DNA of 64,000 nt from Cepaea nemoralis. Taxonomy: Eukaryota > Mollusca > Gastropoda > Stylommatophora > Helicidae. The notes beneath the pieces are model-generated. The model was not told where the DNA came from, made no database searches, and was given only the letters and a program-made list of their open reading frames with translations. The position numbers and the translations under genes are program-made. How positions within the stretch are numbered: the stretch's first letter is position 1; each line of letters begins with the position of its first letter. The stretch spans positions 1 to 64,000 of the forward strand of contig JACEFZ010024491.1 in NCBI GenBank assembly GCA_014155875.1. The letters are read 5' to 3'. This document shows, in pieces, positions 63,307 to 64,000 of this stretch.

Positions 63307-63520
63307 TAGTAGTAGTAGTAATAGTAGTATGAGTAGCGGTATTTGTAGTAGTAGTAGTAGTAGTAGTAGGAATAGTAGTAGTAGTAGCAGTAGCAGCACA
63401 TCAACAGCAGTAATAGTAGTAGTAGTAGTAGTAGTAGTAATAGTATTAGTAGTAGTAGTAGTAGTAGTAGTAGCATTAGCAGCAGCATCAGTAGTAGTTG
63501 CTGTTATAGTAGTAGTAGTG

Positions 63521-63552
<32 letters not shown>

Positions 63553-64000
63553 TGTTGTTGTAGTACTAATAGTAGTAGTAGTAGAAGTAGTAGTAGTAGT
63601 AGCAGCAGAAGCAGTAGTAGTAGTAGAAGTAGCAGTAGTAGTAGTAGCAGTAGTAGAACTAGTAGCAGCAGCATCAGTAGTAGTTACTGTTATAGTAGTA
63701 GTAGTAGAGGTAGTAGTAGTAGTAGTAGTAGTAGTAGTTGTTGTTGTTGTAGTACTAATAGTAGTAGTAGTAGTAGAAGTAGTACTAGTAGCAATAGCAG
63801 TAGCAGTAGTAGTAGTAGTAACAGTAGTAGCCTTAGTAGCAATAGCAGTAGTAGTAGTAGTAGTAGCCTTAGTAGCAATAGCAGTAGTAGTCTTAGTAGT
63901 AGTAGCAGTAGTAGCCTTAGTAACAATATGAGTAGCAATAGCAGTAGTAATAGCAGTAGTAGTAGTAGTAGCAGCAGTAATAGTAGTAGTAGAAGTAGTA
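63307..64000. repeat. TAG/CAG-type trinucleotide array, about 690 bp and open-ended
   Basis: Almost pure GTAGTA units with AGC, AAT, GTT and CTT variants in triplet register; it continues past the window end. Internal longer repeats are visible: the block around GCATCAGTAGTAGTT occurs at about 63486 and again at 63671. Poly-Val, poly-Ser and poly-Leu frames on both strands are artefacts. Confidence 0.95.

Noticed and set aside
63329..63938. Poly-Val, poly-Leu and poly-Ser frames of 80-200 codons
   Set aside because: Pure products of the trinucleotide array on both strands.

Overview
This is non-coding-rich eukaryotic, almost certainly metazoan, DNA. The evidence is phased introns with GT/AG borders in a neurotransmitter-transporter gene, tRNA-derived SINEs, APE-type non-LTR retrotransposons (LINEs), hAT transposons and many micro- and minisatellites. 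The repeat set looks like a lophotrochozoan, perhaps a mollusc, but that is a low-confidence guess. I see no prokaryotic features, CRISPR array, rRNA or functional tRNA.

Host gene: the only gene I recognise is an SLC6 family Na+/Cl--dependent transporter on the + strand. Three phase-1-linked exons are visible (49525-49642, 51212-51343, 57049-about 57267), covering TM1 to extracellular loop 2. The N-terminal exon and everything after loop 2 were not found, although about 6.7 kb follows exon 3.

Layout: 0-4 kb has a SINE, a LINE endonuclease relic and a 46-bp minisatellite. At 4.07-9.59 kb a GTF2IRD2/ZBED-like hAT element sits in that minisatellite and is itself split by a LINE. 11-14.6 kb holds RNase H LINE relics and microsatellites. 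14.7-19.7 kb holds the best element: a LINE with an intact reading frame of about 1,044 codons (endonuclease, reverse transcriptase, C-terminal zinc finger), flanked by a perfect 459-bp direct repeat. 20-26 kb has LINE relics, a CCAAT/CRE/TATA cluster and a SINE with a target-site duplication (TSD). 26.9-34.9 kb is a 28-bp minisatellite split by a nested LINE complex with inverted segments. 35-48 kb is a graveyard of LINE and SINE relics, including two copies of an unfamiliar AAGC-tailed element. 49.5-57.3 kb is the SLC6 gene. Its second intron holds an RTE-like LINE into which a SINE, a small hAT element and a complete hAT element were inserted, plus a head-to-head SINE pair with CAT/ATG tails. 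57.6-62 kb is a minisatellite interrupted by a second near-full-length zinc-finger LINE. The window ends in an RNase H LINE relic and a TAG-type trinucleotide array.

These parts do not form a pathway. The story is layered transposition around one transporter gene, and many layers can be ordered in time from their TSDs. Apart from the SLC6 exons and the 15-19 kb LINE, nearly every coding segment is broken by frameshifts or stops.
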